A DNA stretch of 64,000 bases from Pseudomonas entomophila (lineage in GTDB: Bacteria; Pseudomonadota; Gammaproteobacteria; Pseudomonadales; Pseudomonadaceae). The stretch is taken from positions 124,001 through 188,000 of the forward strand of contig NZ_JARGCS010000008.1 in the NCBI RefSeq assembly GCF_029193575.1. The letters run 5' to 3'. The position numbers were made by a program, and so were the translations under genes. A model generated the notes under the pieces. The model was not told where the DNA came from and ran no database searches. It was given only the letters and a program-made list of their open reading frames with translations. Positions 19,922 through 28,686 of this stretch are shown here, piece after piece. Position 1 is the stretch's first letter. Each line of letters starts with the position of its first letter.

Positions 19922-21144
19922 GGCTGGGCCTCCGGCGCGGTGGTCGCTTCGATGCCTTTGAGGCTGGCGTCGGAGTCGATCAGGAACTGCCCCGAGGCGA
20001 CCACCTTCTGGCCGGCCTGCAAGCCTTGCAACACGACGACCTGGCCTGCGCTTTCCTGGCCAAGCACCACCTGCACCGGGCGGAAGCGCCCCTCGTCCTC
20101 GGCGAGCATCACCAGGTTGCGCCTGCCGGTGCGGATCAATGCCTCGGTGGGCAGCAACAGGGCTTCGTCGACCTGCCCGTCGGGGTGGAGGTCGACCTGG
20201 GCGGTCATGCCTGGGCGCAGGCGGCCGTCGACATTGGGCAGCTCGATGCGCAAGCGCAGGGTGCGGCTTGGCGCATCGGCATCGGCCAGCAGTTGCGTCA
20301 GGCGCCCTTCCAGCGCCTGGCCGGGGTAGGCCGGCAGCCGCGCCTGCACTGACTGCCCCTCGCGCAGGCCCTGGGCCTGGGCCTCGGGCACGGCCGCCAG
20401 CAGCCAGACGCTGGCCACGCCGTTGATCCGCGCCAGGGTCTCGCCGGCTTGCACGGCCATGCCTGGGCGCAGGTTGAACTCTAGGATCGCCCCGGCGCTG
20501 GGCGCACTCAGGGTCACGACAGGTTGCACCTTGCCGCTGCGCGCCACCCGGTCGACCAGTGCTGCGGGCATGCCCGCCAGCCGCATGCGCTGGCGCGCGG
20601 CGGCCAGAAGCGAGGGCTCGCCCGCCTGGCGCAGGGCCAGGTACTCCTCCTGCAAGCCTGCCCAGGCGGGCGCCAGCACATCGGCCAGTGGCGCACCCTT
20701 GGCCACCACGTCGCCGCTGGCGCGGGCGTAGGTGCGCTCGACGAAGCCGGCCGTGCGTGCCTGCAAGACGCTGACGTCGCGTTCATCGAAGGCCAGCACG
20801 CCGCTGACCTGCACCGTGCGCGCCAACCTGCCCTGGGTGACCGTGGCCAAGCGCACACCGAGGTTCTGTTGCAGCCCCGGTTTGATCCGCACCGCCGTCT
20901 CGGCCTCGGCGGTGCCGCCAGCGCCCTCGGCGTACTTGGGCACCAGTTGCATGTCCATGAACGGCGACTTGCCGGGGGCAGGGAAGCGCTGCTGCGGGAA
21001 CATCGGGTCGTACCAGTACAGCGCTTGCGGTTCGCCCGCCATCGGCATCGACGCCGTCTGCCCCTTGTGCGCCAACCAGTAGCCCGCGCCGGCGCCCAGC
21101 GCCGCGCCGAGGGCGACCAGCACGGTGATGGTCGAATGCTTCAT
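19918..21144 (-). CDS. cusB: CusB, periplasmic adaptor of the Cu/Ag efflux complex
   Basis: This 408-residue membrane-fusion protein links CusA to the outer-membrane channel. The N-terminal hydrophobic anchor (residues 5-25) is followed by a heavy-metal-binding segment, [30 protein letters not shown], rich in Met and aromatic residues as in CusB. Barrel-sandwich and beta-barrel domains come next ([26 protein letters not shown], then the [10 protein letters not shown] region). It overlaps the cusC end and the cusA start by 4 bases each, so the three genes are one translationally coupled operon. Confidence 0.94.
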   Translation of the reverse strand: MKHSTITVLVALGAALGAGAGYWLAHKGQTASMPMAGEPQALYWYDPMFPQQRFPAPGKSPFMDMQLVPKYAEGAGGTAEAETAVRIKPGLQQNLGVRLATVTQGRLARTVQVSGVLAFDERDVSVLQARTAGFVERTYARASGDVVAKGAPLADVLAPAWAGLQEEYLALRQAGEPSLLAAARQRMRLAGMPAALVDRVARSGKVQPVVTLSAPSAGAILEFNLRPGMAVQAGETLARINGVASVWLLAAVPEAQAQGLREGQSVQARLPAYPGQALEGRLTQLLADADAPSRTLRLRIELPNVDGRLRPGMTAQVDLHPDGQVDEALLLPTEALIRTGRRNLVMLAEDEGRFRPVQVVLGQESAGQVVVLQGLQAGQKVVASGQFLIDSDASLKGIEATTAPEAQP

Positions 21145-22397
21145 GCCCCTGCCTCCCCATAGGTGAAATACAGCCGTGCGGCGATGGCCGCCAACTGGCC
21201 TTGCAAGTCGATCTGTTGCAGGCGGGCCTCGACCCGCTGGCGCCGCGCTGTCAGCACCTCGCTCAGCGTGGAGTTGCCGGCGCGGTAGTCCGCCAGGGTC
21301 AGGTCGACCTTGCGTTCGGCCAGCGGCAGTACGGTGTCGCGGTTGCGTGCCAGGGCCCGTTGCAGGCGCTGGTATTCGGCCAGGCCGGTTTCCAGTCGTT
21401 GGGTGTGCTCGCGCAGCGCCGCTTCGCGTTCGTCCTCCAGTTGGCGCACCTGGGCGCGCCGTGCGGCGATCTGCGGGTTCTGGCGTGAGTCGGGGAACAG
21501 TGGCAACTGGAAGCTGAACTGCACGCTGACCATGTTGCTGAAGTCAGGCCCACGCCGCTGGTAGTCCACCTGCCAGCCCCAGTCGGATGTCTTCTCCGCC
21601 ACGGCTTGCTGCACCTGCGCCTCGGCCTCGCGGCTCATGGCGCCATAGGCGTTGAGTTGCGGGTGACGGTGCAGGTCGTGGAGATACGCGGGGGCATCGA
21701 CGTTCCAGCCCGGAAAGTCCCCGGCCAGGGCCTCGACGTCGTCCTGGCCGACCCAGCGCTTGAGCGCCGCTCGGGCCTGCGCGGCCTGGCTCAGCAGTTG
21801 GTCTTTTTGTTCGTCCAGTACCGCAGCTTCCTGCCGGGGTGCCAAGGTGTCGGCCGTGGCGCCTCCAGCGCCAGCCAGGCGTGCCTTGACCGTCGAGGCG
21901 AGCAGGCGGTTCTCCTGGTAGAACGCGTCGAACTGCTGCAGCTTGCGTTGCACGGTATAGGCCGCAATCCACGCCTGGGCGGTGGCCTCACGCACGTTCA
22001 AGCGCTCGACCACGACCTCGGCGTTGGCACGCTCGGCGGCGGCCTGCGCGGTCTCGACCCGGGCCTTGCGCTTGTCGCGGTTGGGCACGTCCTGGGCCAG
22101 GCCGATCACCTGCATGGTCATGAAGTCGCGGTGGGTGCTCCAGCGGTCATCGCCTTCGATAGGCAGGTTCTGCACCCCCAGGTTCAGGCGTGGGTCGGGC
22201 AGCTCGCCGGCCGGAATGACCGCGCTGCGCGCCGCCGAGACCTGCGCCTGGCGTGCTTGCAGGGAAGGGGCGTTGCGCTCGGCCAGGCGCAGCGCGTCGT
22301 CCAGGGAAAGGGCCGCCGCCTGCGCAGGCAGCACCGGCAGCAGTGTCAACAGGGCAGCCGCCAGCGGCCACCCGGGGTGAATACGTAAAGGCGTCAT
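21141..22397 (-). CDS. cusC: CusC-type TolC-family outer-membrane channel
   Basis: This 418-residue outer-membrane efflux protein has a signal peptide (HPGWPLAAALLTLLPVLPAQAAA) and long heptad-like helices with two TolC-type repeats (ALSLDDALRLAERNAPSLQARQAQVSAAR, and a second in the C-terminal half). It should form the exit duct of the CusA-CusB pump. I placed the start at the ATG at 22397, since it leads directly into the signal peptide; an in-frame start ten residues upstream is less likely. It overlaps cusB by 4 bases. Confidence 0.92.
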   Translation of the reverse strand: MTPLRIHPGWPLAAALLTLLPVLPAQAAALSLDDALRLAERNAPSLQARQAQVSAARSAVIPAGELPDPRLNLGVQNLPIEGDDRWSTHRDFMTMQVIGLAQDVPNRDKRKARVETAQAAAERANAEVVVERLNVREATAQAWIAAYTVQRKLQQFDAFYQENRLLASTVKARLAGAGGATADTLAPRQEAAVLDEQKDQLLSQAAQARAALKRWVGQDDVEALAGDFPGWNVDAPAYLHDLHRHPQLNAYGAMSREAEAQVQQAVAEKTSDWGWQVDYQRRGPDFSNMVSVQFSFQLPLFPDSRQNPQIAARRAQVRQLEDEREAALREHTQRLETGLAEYQRLQRALARNRDTVLPLAERKVDLTLADYRAGNSTLSEVLTARRQRVEARLQQIDLQGQLAAIAARLYFTYGEAGA

Positions 22398-22486
22398 GAC
22401 GACGATTCCTTGAGAAAACCAGCGCACAGGCGCATGCCATCGCCCGCCATGGGTGGCCGGGCAACGGAGTTGGGTCTACGAAGGAA

Positions 22487-22831
22487 TCAGGCGCGCGGCG
22501 GGCGCCAGCGGTCGGACGGCGTCGGGGGGATGAGGCTGTCGGCGTAGGGGGTGGTGGGGCGTGGGTGGGTGAAGGTCAGGTCGGGGGTGGCGAGGGTGAC
22601 CTGCAGGGTGCTGCTGGTCTTGCACGCCTGGCCGGGTTTGCACGACTTTTGGTGCTGGTCAGGGGCTTGCGTTTGGTCTTGGCAGCAGTCGTGGTCCATG
22701 CCCGACATCATCGCCATGCCCAGGGCCTGCATGGGGCAGGGCTCGGTGGTCGCCTCGACGCCCGCCATCCCGGACAGGGGAAGCGCGAGGGCCAGCAGCA
22801 GGATGATGAACAGGCGGATGGGGGTGGGCAT
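22487..22831 (-). CDS. Small secreted Cys/Met/His-rich protein, copper-operon leader
   Basis: This 114-residue protein has a signal peptide (residues 1-24) followed by a short stretch full of soft-metal ligands: EPCPMQALGMAMM, then MDHDCCQD, and HQKSCKPGQACK. The C-terminal half is Pro/Thr rich. Proteins of this type (CopL-like) often stand first in copper or cus operons and are thought to bind copper in the periplasm or influence regulation. It is 89 bases upstream of cusC and in the same direction. The function is inferred from composition and position only. Confidence 0.75.
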   Translation of the reverse strand: MPTPIRLFIILLLALALPLSGMAGVEATTEPCPMQALGMAMMSGMDHDCCQDQTQAPDQHQKSCKPGQACKTSSTLQVTLATPDLTFTHPRPTTPYADSLIPPTPSDRWRPPRA

Positions 22832-22969
22832 GCGGCGGAGTCTAGAAGGTTTGCGTTAGGCGAGCATTAACAAAATGTTTCGGCATAGGATGGGTTGGCG
22901 CCACCCCGAACCGGGGCAGCGCTTTGATCGTGGCGGTGAGTGAGTAGCGGGCGCGAGGCGCTTTTTGAA

Positions 22970-24145
22970 CTACCGCTGAGTGTTCCGTTGTACCGCATCC
23001 CTGCGGCTATGCCGCACGACGCGATTAATCTGATGGAGGAGGGACCACGCGCGCTCGACCATTTGCCGGTAGGTCTGGTCGTCGTCACCTTCCGGCGCGG
23101 GCAACCTCAGCATTCTGGCTTCCATGACGTTGAGGATCTTCTCGAGTTTGTCGGCATCCCGTGCGTAGTCCTGCACTCGGTCGGGGTCTTCCATCAACCA
23201 ATGGACGCGAGACTCCAAGATACTTAGGGGGCGTTTGCCATCGTTGTCCCTCTCACCGATCAGGTGATACAGCCTTAGCAAGTGTTCGGTCAGGCCGTAG
23301 GTATCCTTGTGAATTTCCAGGTCTGCGTGTTCAAGGCACTGACCCACCAGCAGGTGCCGCTCAGGCTCGCCAAGGCTGGCGCGCAACGTGGTAACGGTGG
23401 GGTTTCCAGAATAGAAGAGGAACGAGTTGAAAATATACTCCAGGCGTTCCAGGGCCTCCCCCGGGTTGAAGATATTGATGCCTGTGTTGCGACCTCCCAT
23501 CGTGACGTCGCCGCATGTTTCCCCTGCTTTGGCTGTGTAGGTCACACCGAGATTGTCTTTGAGGTTGTCCAGTTGCTTGACGAGCGTCGGCAACGTCAGC
23601 GAAGTGTCTGGCGCTGAAGGTTTTACAGCTTCGACGAGCGCGTCATAGGCCTGGCGGCAAGTGGACAACGAACGTGTGCGTATTGATGGCTGGTTGATGG
23701 ACGAGGCATAGACCACATTCAGCGGCGTGTTGAGGGGGAAGATCCAACCATAGAGTTCATCGTAGGACTTGAACCTCACCCGCCCATCGAATCGGTATTC
23801 CAGGTCTTTCAGGCGTTGGATGAAAATTTGCCGATGATTGTTGTATTGATCGAAGGTCAAGGCTTGCAGTTGCTTGACGGTGGTTTCCCGGGTCAGCGTT
23901 TGCTGATAGATGAGTAGCAGCAGGGTGCTGGTGGTGGCCAATGCGGCAAGCAAGGTGAATATGCCCGCCAACAGCGAGCCAAACGCTGACCATGCATCAA
24001 CGGCATGAGATATCCCACCCAGACTGTGGGCGTAGACCCCCAGGATGATCAGTGGGGATATGACACCCAGGGCCATCAAGGAAATGGCAATCCATTTGAT
24101 GAGGCTCCACCACGAATCCCCTGATTTGCGCGATTGTTCGTCCAT
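22970..24145 (-). CDS. Two-TM protein resembling putative phage-abortive-infection proteins
   Basis: This 391-residue protein has two N-terminal membrane helices (about residues 12-38 and 52-78) followed by a large soluble helical domain with no catalytic motif that I recognise. The second helix and its flank, AWSAFGSLLAGIFTLLAALATTSTLLLLIYQQ, resemble the FG-x-x-x-G...QQ pattern of putAbiC-type proteins, a loosely defined family tied to phage exclusion. The start at 24145 avoids a long unlikely extension and has AAGGGC upstream. Third codon positions are less GC-rich than in cusCBA, suggesting acquisition. The defence role is inference from this resemblance alone. Confidence 0.65.
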   Translation of the reverse strand: MDEQSRKSGDSWWSLIKWIAISLMALGVISPLIILGVYAHSLGGISHAVDAWSAFGSLLAGIFTLLAALATTSTLLLLIYQQTLTRETTVKQLQALTFDQYNNHRQIFIQRLKDLEYRFDGRVRFKSYDELYGWIFPLNTPLNVVYASSINQPSIRTRSLSTCRQAYDALVEAVKPSAPDTSLTLPTLVKQLDNLKDNLGVTYTAKAGETCGDVTMGGRNTGINIFNPGEALERLEYIFNSFLFYSGNPTVTTLRASLGEPERHLLVGQCLEHADLEIHKDTYGLTEHLLRLYHLIGERDNDGKRPLSILESRVHWLMEDPDRVQDYARDADKLEKILNVMEARMLRLPAPEGDDDQTYRQMVERAWSLLHQINRVVRHSRRDAVQRNTQR

Positions 24146-24330
24146 GCAGATGCCCTTCGTATTCCAATGCTGGCCCGAACGATAATGGCAAAATGGAATT
24201 AATGCACCCAAGACCCACCCGACGGCTGCCAGCGCTCAGGCGAACCGGGGCTGTGCCGCGAGTGACATCGGTCGCTACTCGTTCACGCAAGCAGGGGGCG
24301 AGCAGGCTTGAACAGGCATTCCTCAATCGA

Positions 24331-24501
24331 TTAAGCGATGAAGTCCGAAGCGGTCGAGGGCGCGGCGGGTGGATCTTCCCGTCGCTCGGCATGAAACGCA
24401 GCGCAGCACACGCCCGTCAGGCCCACACTCGCAAGCACGATATCGCCCAGCAACATACCGGCGATCAACAGCAACAGGCTAAGGCGGGAGAAGGTGAGCA
24501 T
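24331..24501 (-). CDS. Small membrane protein (56 aa), function unknown
   Basis: This small gene encodes one long hydrophobic segment (RLSLLLLIAGMLLGDIVLASVGLTGVCCAAF) and a short charged Ala/Pro-rich tail. Its ATG has an exact GGAGG Shine-Dalgarno six bases upstream, which is strong support for expression. A vicinal Cys pair sits at the end of the helix. I recognise no family. The gene lies alone between the 2-TM protein gene and the ACT-domain gene, both on the same strand. Confidence 0.6.
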   Translation of the reverse strand: MLTFSRLSLLLLIAGMLLGDIVLASVGLTGVCCAAFHAERREDPPAAPSTASDFIA

Positions 24502-24601
24502 GATGGGCCTCCAAGGCAACACGGCAATCCGATGCAGCGATAGTGCCTCAGGGGCGCTGCGCAAACCAGCGGGGCCTGCAGAATGGGTCATGCCCGTCGT
24601 G

Positions 24602-25006
24602 CTATTGCGCGTTGGCCTGGGCCAAGCCTTGCAGTACGGCCATGGCTTTGTGTGCATCTTGCGTGGCCACGAAGATATGGTCGTGGTAGTAGGCGGCGAC
24701 CACATTGCAACTGATACTGGCGTTGCCCAGCGCGGTGGCGAACGCCGCCGTCAGTCCAACGGCTTCCAGGGACGAATGGATGGTCACGGTGATCCACGCG
24801 GCCGTGTAGCTGTAGGCCAGGCCCAGGGCCTCGGCCTTGATGCGTTCGAGGATGACCGTCAGGCCTTGCGGCTCACGAAAGCTGCCGAGCGGTGCCTCGC
24901 CCTGGAGCACGGCCAGGTCGGGGACGCTGCAGAACACGTATTCGCCTTCGTTGAGCGACGGGCGCATGCCACTGAGCAGTTGGGTGAGGGAGGTTTCGCC
25001 AGGCAT
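24602..25006 (-). CDS. ACT-domain protein
   Basis: This 134-residue protein consists of two ACT-like modules (roughly residues 1-65 and 70-130): MRPSLNEGEYVFCSV...EPQGLTVILERIKAEALGLAYSYTAAWITVTIHSSLEAVGLTAAFATALGNASISCNVVAAYYHDHIFV. Stand-alone double ACT proteins are probable amino-acid sensors; no enzyme domain is attached. The start at 25006 is favoured over 25015 since AAGGA then lies eight bases before it. There is no operon partner. Confidence 0.8.
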   Translation of the reverse strand: MPGETSLTQLLSGMRPSLNEGEYVFCSVPDLAVLQGEAPLGSFREPQGLTVILERIKAEALGLAYSYTAAWITVTIHSSLEAVGLTAAFATALGNASISCNVVAAYYHDHIFVATQDAHKAMAVLQGLAQANAQ

Positions 25007-25230
25007 CGGAGGCATCCTTGGTTGGTGAACAGAAGCCGCTATTGTTGCTGATTCGGTCAAGCGCGCCGTTAAATCTGCTGATGACGAATAAGCAGGGTTA
25101 ATACGGTTATTTGATACTCGAAAGTACAAATGAAGTACCTGCCGCGCCATTTATCAACGACCGTGAACTTCCTACAGTGTTTCCACCTGCAGCCCGTCAT
25201 TCCGACCGGGCCATGACTGGAGACACATCC

Positions 25231-25446
25231 ATGCCATTCATCAGCGTGCGCATCACCCGCGACGGCGTGACCCCGGAGCAGAAAGCCCAGGTGATCCGCG
25301 AGATCACCGACACGATGGAGCGCGTCCTGAACAAGGACCCGAAACTCACCCATATCGTCATCGAGGAAGTCGACACGGATAACTGGGGCTACGCCGGCAT
25401 GACCACCACGGCCTACCGCAGACAGCTCGCCGAGGGCCAGTCATGA
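25231..25446 (+). CDS. 4-Oxalocrotonate-tautomerase-family protein
   Basis: This 71-residue protein begins MPFISVRITRDGVTPEQKAQVI, giving the catalytic N-terminal proline once the Met is removed; Arg8 is a candidate for the second catalytic residue. Tautomerase-fold proteins isomerise enol/keto acids. This paralogue is separate from the catabolic tautomerase at 35.7 kb and its substrate is unknown. It overlaps the next gene by four bases (ATGA), so the two proteins are made together, an arrangement worth noting as the partner is a thioredoxin-fold protein. Confidence 0.87.
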   Translation: MPFISVRITRDGVTPEQKAQVIREITDTMERVLNKDPKLTHIVIEEVDTDNWGYAGMTTTAYRRQLAEGQS

Positions 25447-26084
25447 CCGCCACGGTCAAGGTCGATTTCGTCTCGGACGTGGTCTGTCCCTGGTGTGCCC
25501 TGGGTATCGCGGCGCTGGAGCAGGCCATCGTCAACCTCGCGGGCGAGGTGGCCGTGGAACTGACCTACAAGCCTTTCGAATTGAACCCAGGGATGGGCCC
25601 CGAAGGTGAGCCGGCGATCGCGCACATGATGCGCAAATACGGGCGCACCGCTGAGCAGGTGGCCGAGCGCAATGCGCTGATCGTCGCGTTGGGCGAGCAG
25701 GTGGGCTTTGCCTTCGACCTGGGCAAGCGCAGCCATTTTCGCAACACCTTCGCGGCGCACCGGCTGCTGTACTGGGCGGCGCAGGAAGGGCGCCAGCGGG
25801 AGCTGAAGCGTGTGTTGCTGCGCGGCTACTTCATCGAGGGCGAGAACCCCGACGACCACGACGCCTTGGTGCGCCTGGCGAGCGAGGCGGGGCTGGAGGC
25901 CGAGGCCGCACGCCAGGTGCTGGTCTCTGGGGCGTTCGCCGACGAGGTTCGCCAGCTGGATCGGTTCTACCAGGTGCGCGGGGTGCAGTCGGTGCCCGCG
26001 ATGGTCATCAACGGCCGGCATGTGGTGTCCGGGTCGCAATCGGTGGCCTATTACGAGCAGGCGCTGCGCCAGGCCGGGCAGTAA
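25443..26084 (+). CDS. DsbA-family (FrnE-like) thioredoxin-fold oxidoreductase
   Basis: This 213-residue protein carries a CPWC motif (residues 15-18) in VDFVSDVVCPWCALGI, the helical insertion of the FrnE/2-hydroxychromene-2-carboxylate-isomerase branch, and the cis-Pro loop GVQSVPAMVINGRH. It has no signal peptide, so it acts in the cytoplasm, either as a thiol oxidoreductase/chaperone or as a GSH-linked isomerase. It is translationally coupled to the tautomerase gene upstream. Confidence 0.88.
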   Translation: MTATVKVDFVSDVVCPWCALGIAALEQAIVNLAGEVAVELTYKPFELNPGMGPEGEPAIAHMMRKYGRTAEQVAERNALIVALGEQVGFAFDLGKRSHFRNTFAAHRLLYWAAQEGRQRELKRVLLRGYFIEGENPDDHDALVRLASEAGLEAEAARQVLVSGAFADEVRQLDRFYQVRGVQSVPAMVINGRHVVSGSQSVAYYEQALRQAGQ

Positions 26085-26102
26085 CCGGCACCGGACAAAT
26101 CC

Positions 26103-26125
26103 GCGCTCCCACAGGGGCGCGTCGT
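26103..26125 (+). terminator. Weak terminator candidate
   Basis: GCGCTCCC and GGGGCGC around ACA form a GC-rich stem with one bulge, followed by GTCGTTTT. It lies in the 54-base gap between the convergent dsbA-like and bufD genes. Confidence 0.4.
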
Positions 26126-26138
26126 TTTGGGGATGTGC

Positions 26139-26606
26139 TTAGCGCAGCCCCAGCACCCGGTCCAGCGAGGCCTTTCCAGCGCCGCGCGCCACCAGCAGCA
26201 GCAACAACCCTGCCCACGACAAGTGCGTCGGCCAGGCATCGGGGTACACGAACACCTCGATCACCAGCGTCATCCCCAGCAACGCCAGCGCCGACAGCCG
26301 GGTGAACAGCCCCAGCACCAGCAACAGCGGGAACAGGTGCTCGGCGTAGGTCGCCAGGTGCGCGGCCACGTGCGGTGGTATCAGCGGCAGCACGTACTCG
26401 GTGCGGAACAGCTCGTAGGTGCTTGGCGTGATGGTCAGCAAGCCCTCGACCTTGGTGCGCCCGGAGAGCAAGAAGATCGATGCGATCCCCAGGCGTGCCA
26501 CCAGGCACAACACACTGTCCCCCAACCAGGCCTGCACCTGTTCGGCGAGGCGGTTCCAGCGCTGGCGAAGGCCGTGGGTCGGGGTGTTGGGGCGGGCGAT
26601 GTCCAT
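26139..26606 (-). CDS. bufD: BufD, DoxX-family membrane protein
   Basis: This 155-residue protein has four membrane helices of the DoxX type ([22 protein letters not shown], then [33 protein letters not shown]). In bufferin and related DUF692 clusters a DoxX protein often follows the maturation genes; its role is unknown, with proposals including redox coupling or membrane handling of the peptide. It is the last gene of the buf operon, nine bases after bufC. Confidence 0.85.
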   Translation of the reverse strand: MDIARPNTPTHGLRQRWNRLAEQVQAWLGDSVLCLVARLGIASIFLLSGRTKVEGLLTITPSTYELFRTEYVLPLIPPHVAAHLATYAEHLFPLLLVLGLFTRLSALALLGMTLVIEVFVYPDAWPTHLSWAGLLLLLVARGAGKASLDRVLGLR

Positions 26607-26615
26607 GGTGGCACC

Positions 26616-27371
26616 TCAGCTGAACGTGAGTGGACGCAAGGCCTGGGCCTGCAACAGCCGGCCCAGCAGGTCATTGAAATCCAGGCTTGGCTGGGCCTGT
26701 AAAGCCCGCACCGAGGCCTGTTCGAGCGTTTGCCCGGCGGCGCAGGCATCGAGGAAGGCGCAGCCGCCAACTTCCAGCGCCTGATGAGCGACAGCGTCGG
26801 CATGGCCGCTGAACAGCACGCCCTGGGCCAGCCAGGGGTGGTCCTGCGGCCAGTCCAGGCCTTCGCGGCTGTGCTGCCACAGGCTGTAGGCCGGGTGTTC
26901 GGCGCACCAGTGCCAACGCACACTGGCCCGCGGGCGCAGGTGGCCGTGGGCAAGGTCGGCGGCGCTCATGCCAGCGAGCTCGGCCAGACTCAGCGCCGGC
27001 TCCAGCGGGGCGCTGAAGGCCTCGCTCCAGCAACGGTCGAGGCAGGCGACGTCGGCCAGGTAGACCAGCCCATGTTGCGCCTGGCCGGCCTGGAGGAAGG
27101 CCGGGAAATCGGCGCCATACAGCACCAGGCGCGGGTCGTCGGGCGGTGAGTGCTCGGCGTAGCGCGTGGCAGCGGCACGCATCCAGTCGCCACCGACCAG
27201 CCGCTCGATGCTCGGGTAGTTGGCGCACAGCGCCTCGACGGCGCCGGCCAACACCGTGTTGCGGTACACGGCGAACGCTGGCTGGGCCGTGAGTGCAGCC
27301 AGCGCAGGGGCCGGGCGTTGGTACAGCGCCTCGACGAAAGCGTCCTGGAATTGCCCGAGAGTAAGGGTCAT
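26616..27371 (-). CDS. bufC: BufC, DUF2063 partner of the MNIO enzyme
   Basis: This 251-residue protein begins with the DUF2063 signature ([15 protein letters not shown]...[28 protein letters not shown]) and continues into the C-terminal half typical of HvfC/BufC. By analogy with MbnC and with bufferin systems it binds the precursor peptide and presents it to the BufB iron enzyme. The start at 27371 overlaps the stop of bufB by 4 bases. Confidence 0.9.
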   Translation of the reverse strand: MTLTLGQFQDAFVEALYQRPAPALAALTAQPAFAVYRNTVLAGAVEALCANYPSIERLVGGDWMRAAATRYAEHSPPDDPRLVLYGADFPAFLQAGQAQHGLVYLADVACLDRCWSEAFSAPLEPALSLAELAGMSAADLAHGHLRPRASVRWHWCAEHPAYSLWQHSREGLDWPQDHPWLAQGVLFSGHADAVAHQALEVGGCAFLDACAAGQTLEQASVRALQAQPSLDFNDLLGRLLQAQALRPLTFS

Positions 27372-28201
27372 GGCGTGGCTCCTGCCTGCTCGAGGATGGC
27401 CTGGGCGTTGTCGCGCTCGGCCAGCAATGCGTCGAACGGCGGCAACTGGTCGTCGCGCTCGATCAGTGTCGGGCGCGGGCCGATGCGCTGGATCAGGTGG
27501 CGGTACAGCGCCCACACCGGCTGCGCGACGGCCGCGTCGTGGGAGTCGATCAGCAGGCTGCCCTGGGCGTCGTGGCTATGCCCGGCCAGGTGGATTTCGC
27601 TGATCGCCTGTGCGGGGAAGCGGTCGAGGTAGGCGAACGCGTCGAAGCCCAGGTTATGGGCGCTGATGTGCACGTTGTTGACGTCCAGCAGCAGGCTGCA
27701 ACCGGTGCGCCGGGTGAGTTCGGCGAGGAAGTCGATCTCGTCCCAGGCGTGGCCGTCCAGGTGCAGGTAGTGGCTGGGGTTTTCGATGGCGATACTGCGC
27801 CCCAGGGTGTCCTGGGTGCGCGAAATGTTCGCGGCGATGCGCGCCAGGGCTTCATCGCTGCGCGGGAAGGGCAGCAGGTCGGGATGGTACTGGCCGCGCC
27901 AGGTCGACCAGGCCAGGTGCTCGGACACCAGTGCTGGCGTGACCCGCTCGACCAGCGCCCGCAGGCGGCACAGGTGAGCCGCGTCCGGCTCGGCATCCGC
28001 CGCCAGCGAGAGCGCCACGCCGTGCAGCGAGAGCGGATGACGTTCGGCCATCCGCTCCAGCCAGGCCAGACGTGGGCCGCCGACCATGTAGTTTTCCGGG
28101 TGGACTTCGAACCACAGCCCCTGGGCATCGCAGGCCAGGGCCTGGGCATAGTGCTCGGCCTTCAGGCTCAGCCCGGCGCCCATCCGATGCATGGCAGTCA
28201 T
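27368..28201 (-). CDS. bufB: BufB, DUF692 multinuclear non-haem iron oxidase (MNIO)
   Basis: This 277-residue TIM-barrel protein belongs to the DUF692/MNIO family, whose members (MbnB, TglH, BufB) modify cysteines in ribosomal peptides using two or three iron ions. Candidate iron ligands appear in order: [43 protein letters not shown] and ERDD. The predicted substrate is the BufA precursor encoded 16 bases upstream; known bufferins have core Cys residues converted to 5-thiooxazoles that bind copper. It overlaps bufC by four bases. Confidence 0.93.
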   Translation of the reverse strand: MTAMHRMGAGLSLKAEHYAQALACDAQGLWFEVHPENYMVGGPRLAWLERMAERHPLSLHGVALSLAADAEPDAAHLCRLRALVERVTPALVSEHLAWSTWRGQYHPDLLPFPRSDEALARIAANISRTQDTLGRSIAIENPSHYLHLDGHAWDEIDFLAELTRRTGCSLLLDVNNVHISAHNLGFDAFAYLDRFPAQAISEIHLAGHSHDAQGSLLIDSHDAAVAQPVWALYRHLIQRIGPRPTLIERDDQLPPFDALLAERDNAQAILEQAGATP

Positions 28202-28217
28202 GGTCGCAGGCCCGTGA

Positions 28218-28499
28218 TCAGGACTTGATCGGGGTCAGCGAACCCATGCCGTTGGGCGTCTTGATAGTGGTGCAGGTGCCGGCGGGGACGTTCTTCCAGG
28301 CGGCGCCGTCATAGTCTTTCTTCGAGGTGCCCGCGCAGGTAGTGCCTGCGCCCGCTGCACAGTCGTTCTTGCCGGCCATGGCCACGCCGTAGCATTTCTC
28401 CATGGCACCGCTGGCAGGGGTGGCGGTTTCAGCGGCCATGGCGGCGCCAGCCAGGGAAGCGAGGGCCAGGGCGGCGGTGGCGAGGGTCAGGTTCTTCAT
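28218..28499 (-). CDS. bufA: BufA, bufferin precursor peptide (DUF2282 family)
   Basis: This 93-residue peptide has a signal peptide ending near AMA-AE (residues 1-22) and four cysteines at 36, 47, 55 and 76, in the order [23 protein letters not shown] and PAGTC, the pattern of bufferin precursors. Bufferins are exported, Cys-modified RiPPs that sequester excess copper in the periplasm. The start has GGAGG seven bases upstream. It is the first gene of bufABCD and is preceded by a SigF-type promoter. Confidence 0.92.
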   Translation of the reverse strand: MKNLTLATAALALASLAGAAMAAETATPASGAMEKCYGVAMAGKNDCAAGAGTTCAGTSKKDYDGAAWKNVPAGTCTTIKTPNGMGSLTPIKS

Positions 28500-28558
28500 G
28501 GTGTTGCCTCCGAAAATGTAGGGTGGCCGCGGTGCCTTACCGGCGGCTCATGGAGTAG

Positions 28559-28584
28559 TTCGCCGTGGGCAGCGATCCGGTTAC
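28559..28584 (-). promoter_or_regulatory. SigF-type ECF promoter for bufABCD
   Basis: On the minus strand GTAACC (28584-28579) is followed after exactly 16 bases by CGAA (28562-28559). This equals the GTAACC-N16-CGAA consensus I recall for SigF promoters in Caulobacter. Transcription would start about 50 bases before the bufA start codon. Confidence 0.82.
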
Positions 28585-28660
28585 AGCGTCCTGAAAATTT
28601 TTTTGAGATTTCTCCTAAGCCCCCCTACTGTAAAAGCCGACGAAATGACTCTCTCTGGGT

Positions 28661-28686
28661 GTAACCCTGGCGGCCGATGCAACGAA
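28661..28686 (+). promoter_or_regulatory. SigF-type ECF promoter overlapping the sigF start
   Basis: GTAACC at 28661-28666 is followed after exactly 16 bases by CGAA at 28683-28686, the same motif as in front of bufA but pointing at sigF. The -10 element lies inside the first codons of the ATG-initiated reading frame, so mRNA from this promoter would begin near 28693 and need a later start codon. Confidence 0.75.

Noticed and set aside
18845..20329. Long plus-strand frame opposite cusA/cusB
   Set aside because: It is a shadow of two well-conserved efflux genes, with low-complexity translation.
26081..26106. GTAACC hexamer at the end of the dsbA-like gene as another SigF promoter
   Set aside because: There is no CGAA 16 bases downstream, and it points at no gene start. 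The same holds for GTAACC at 51026.
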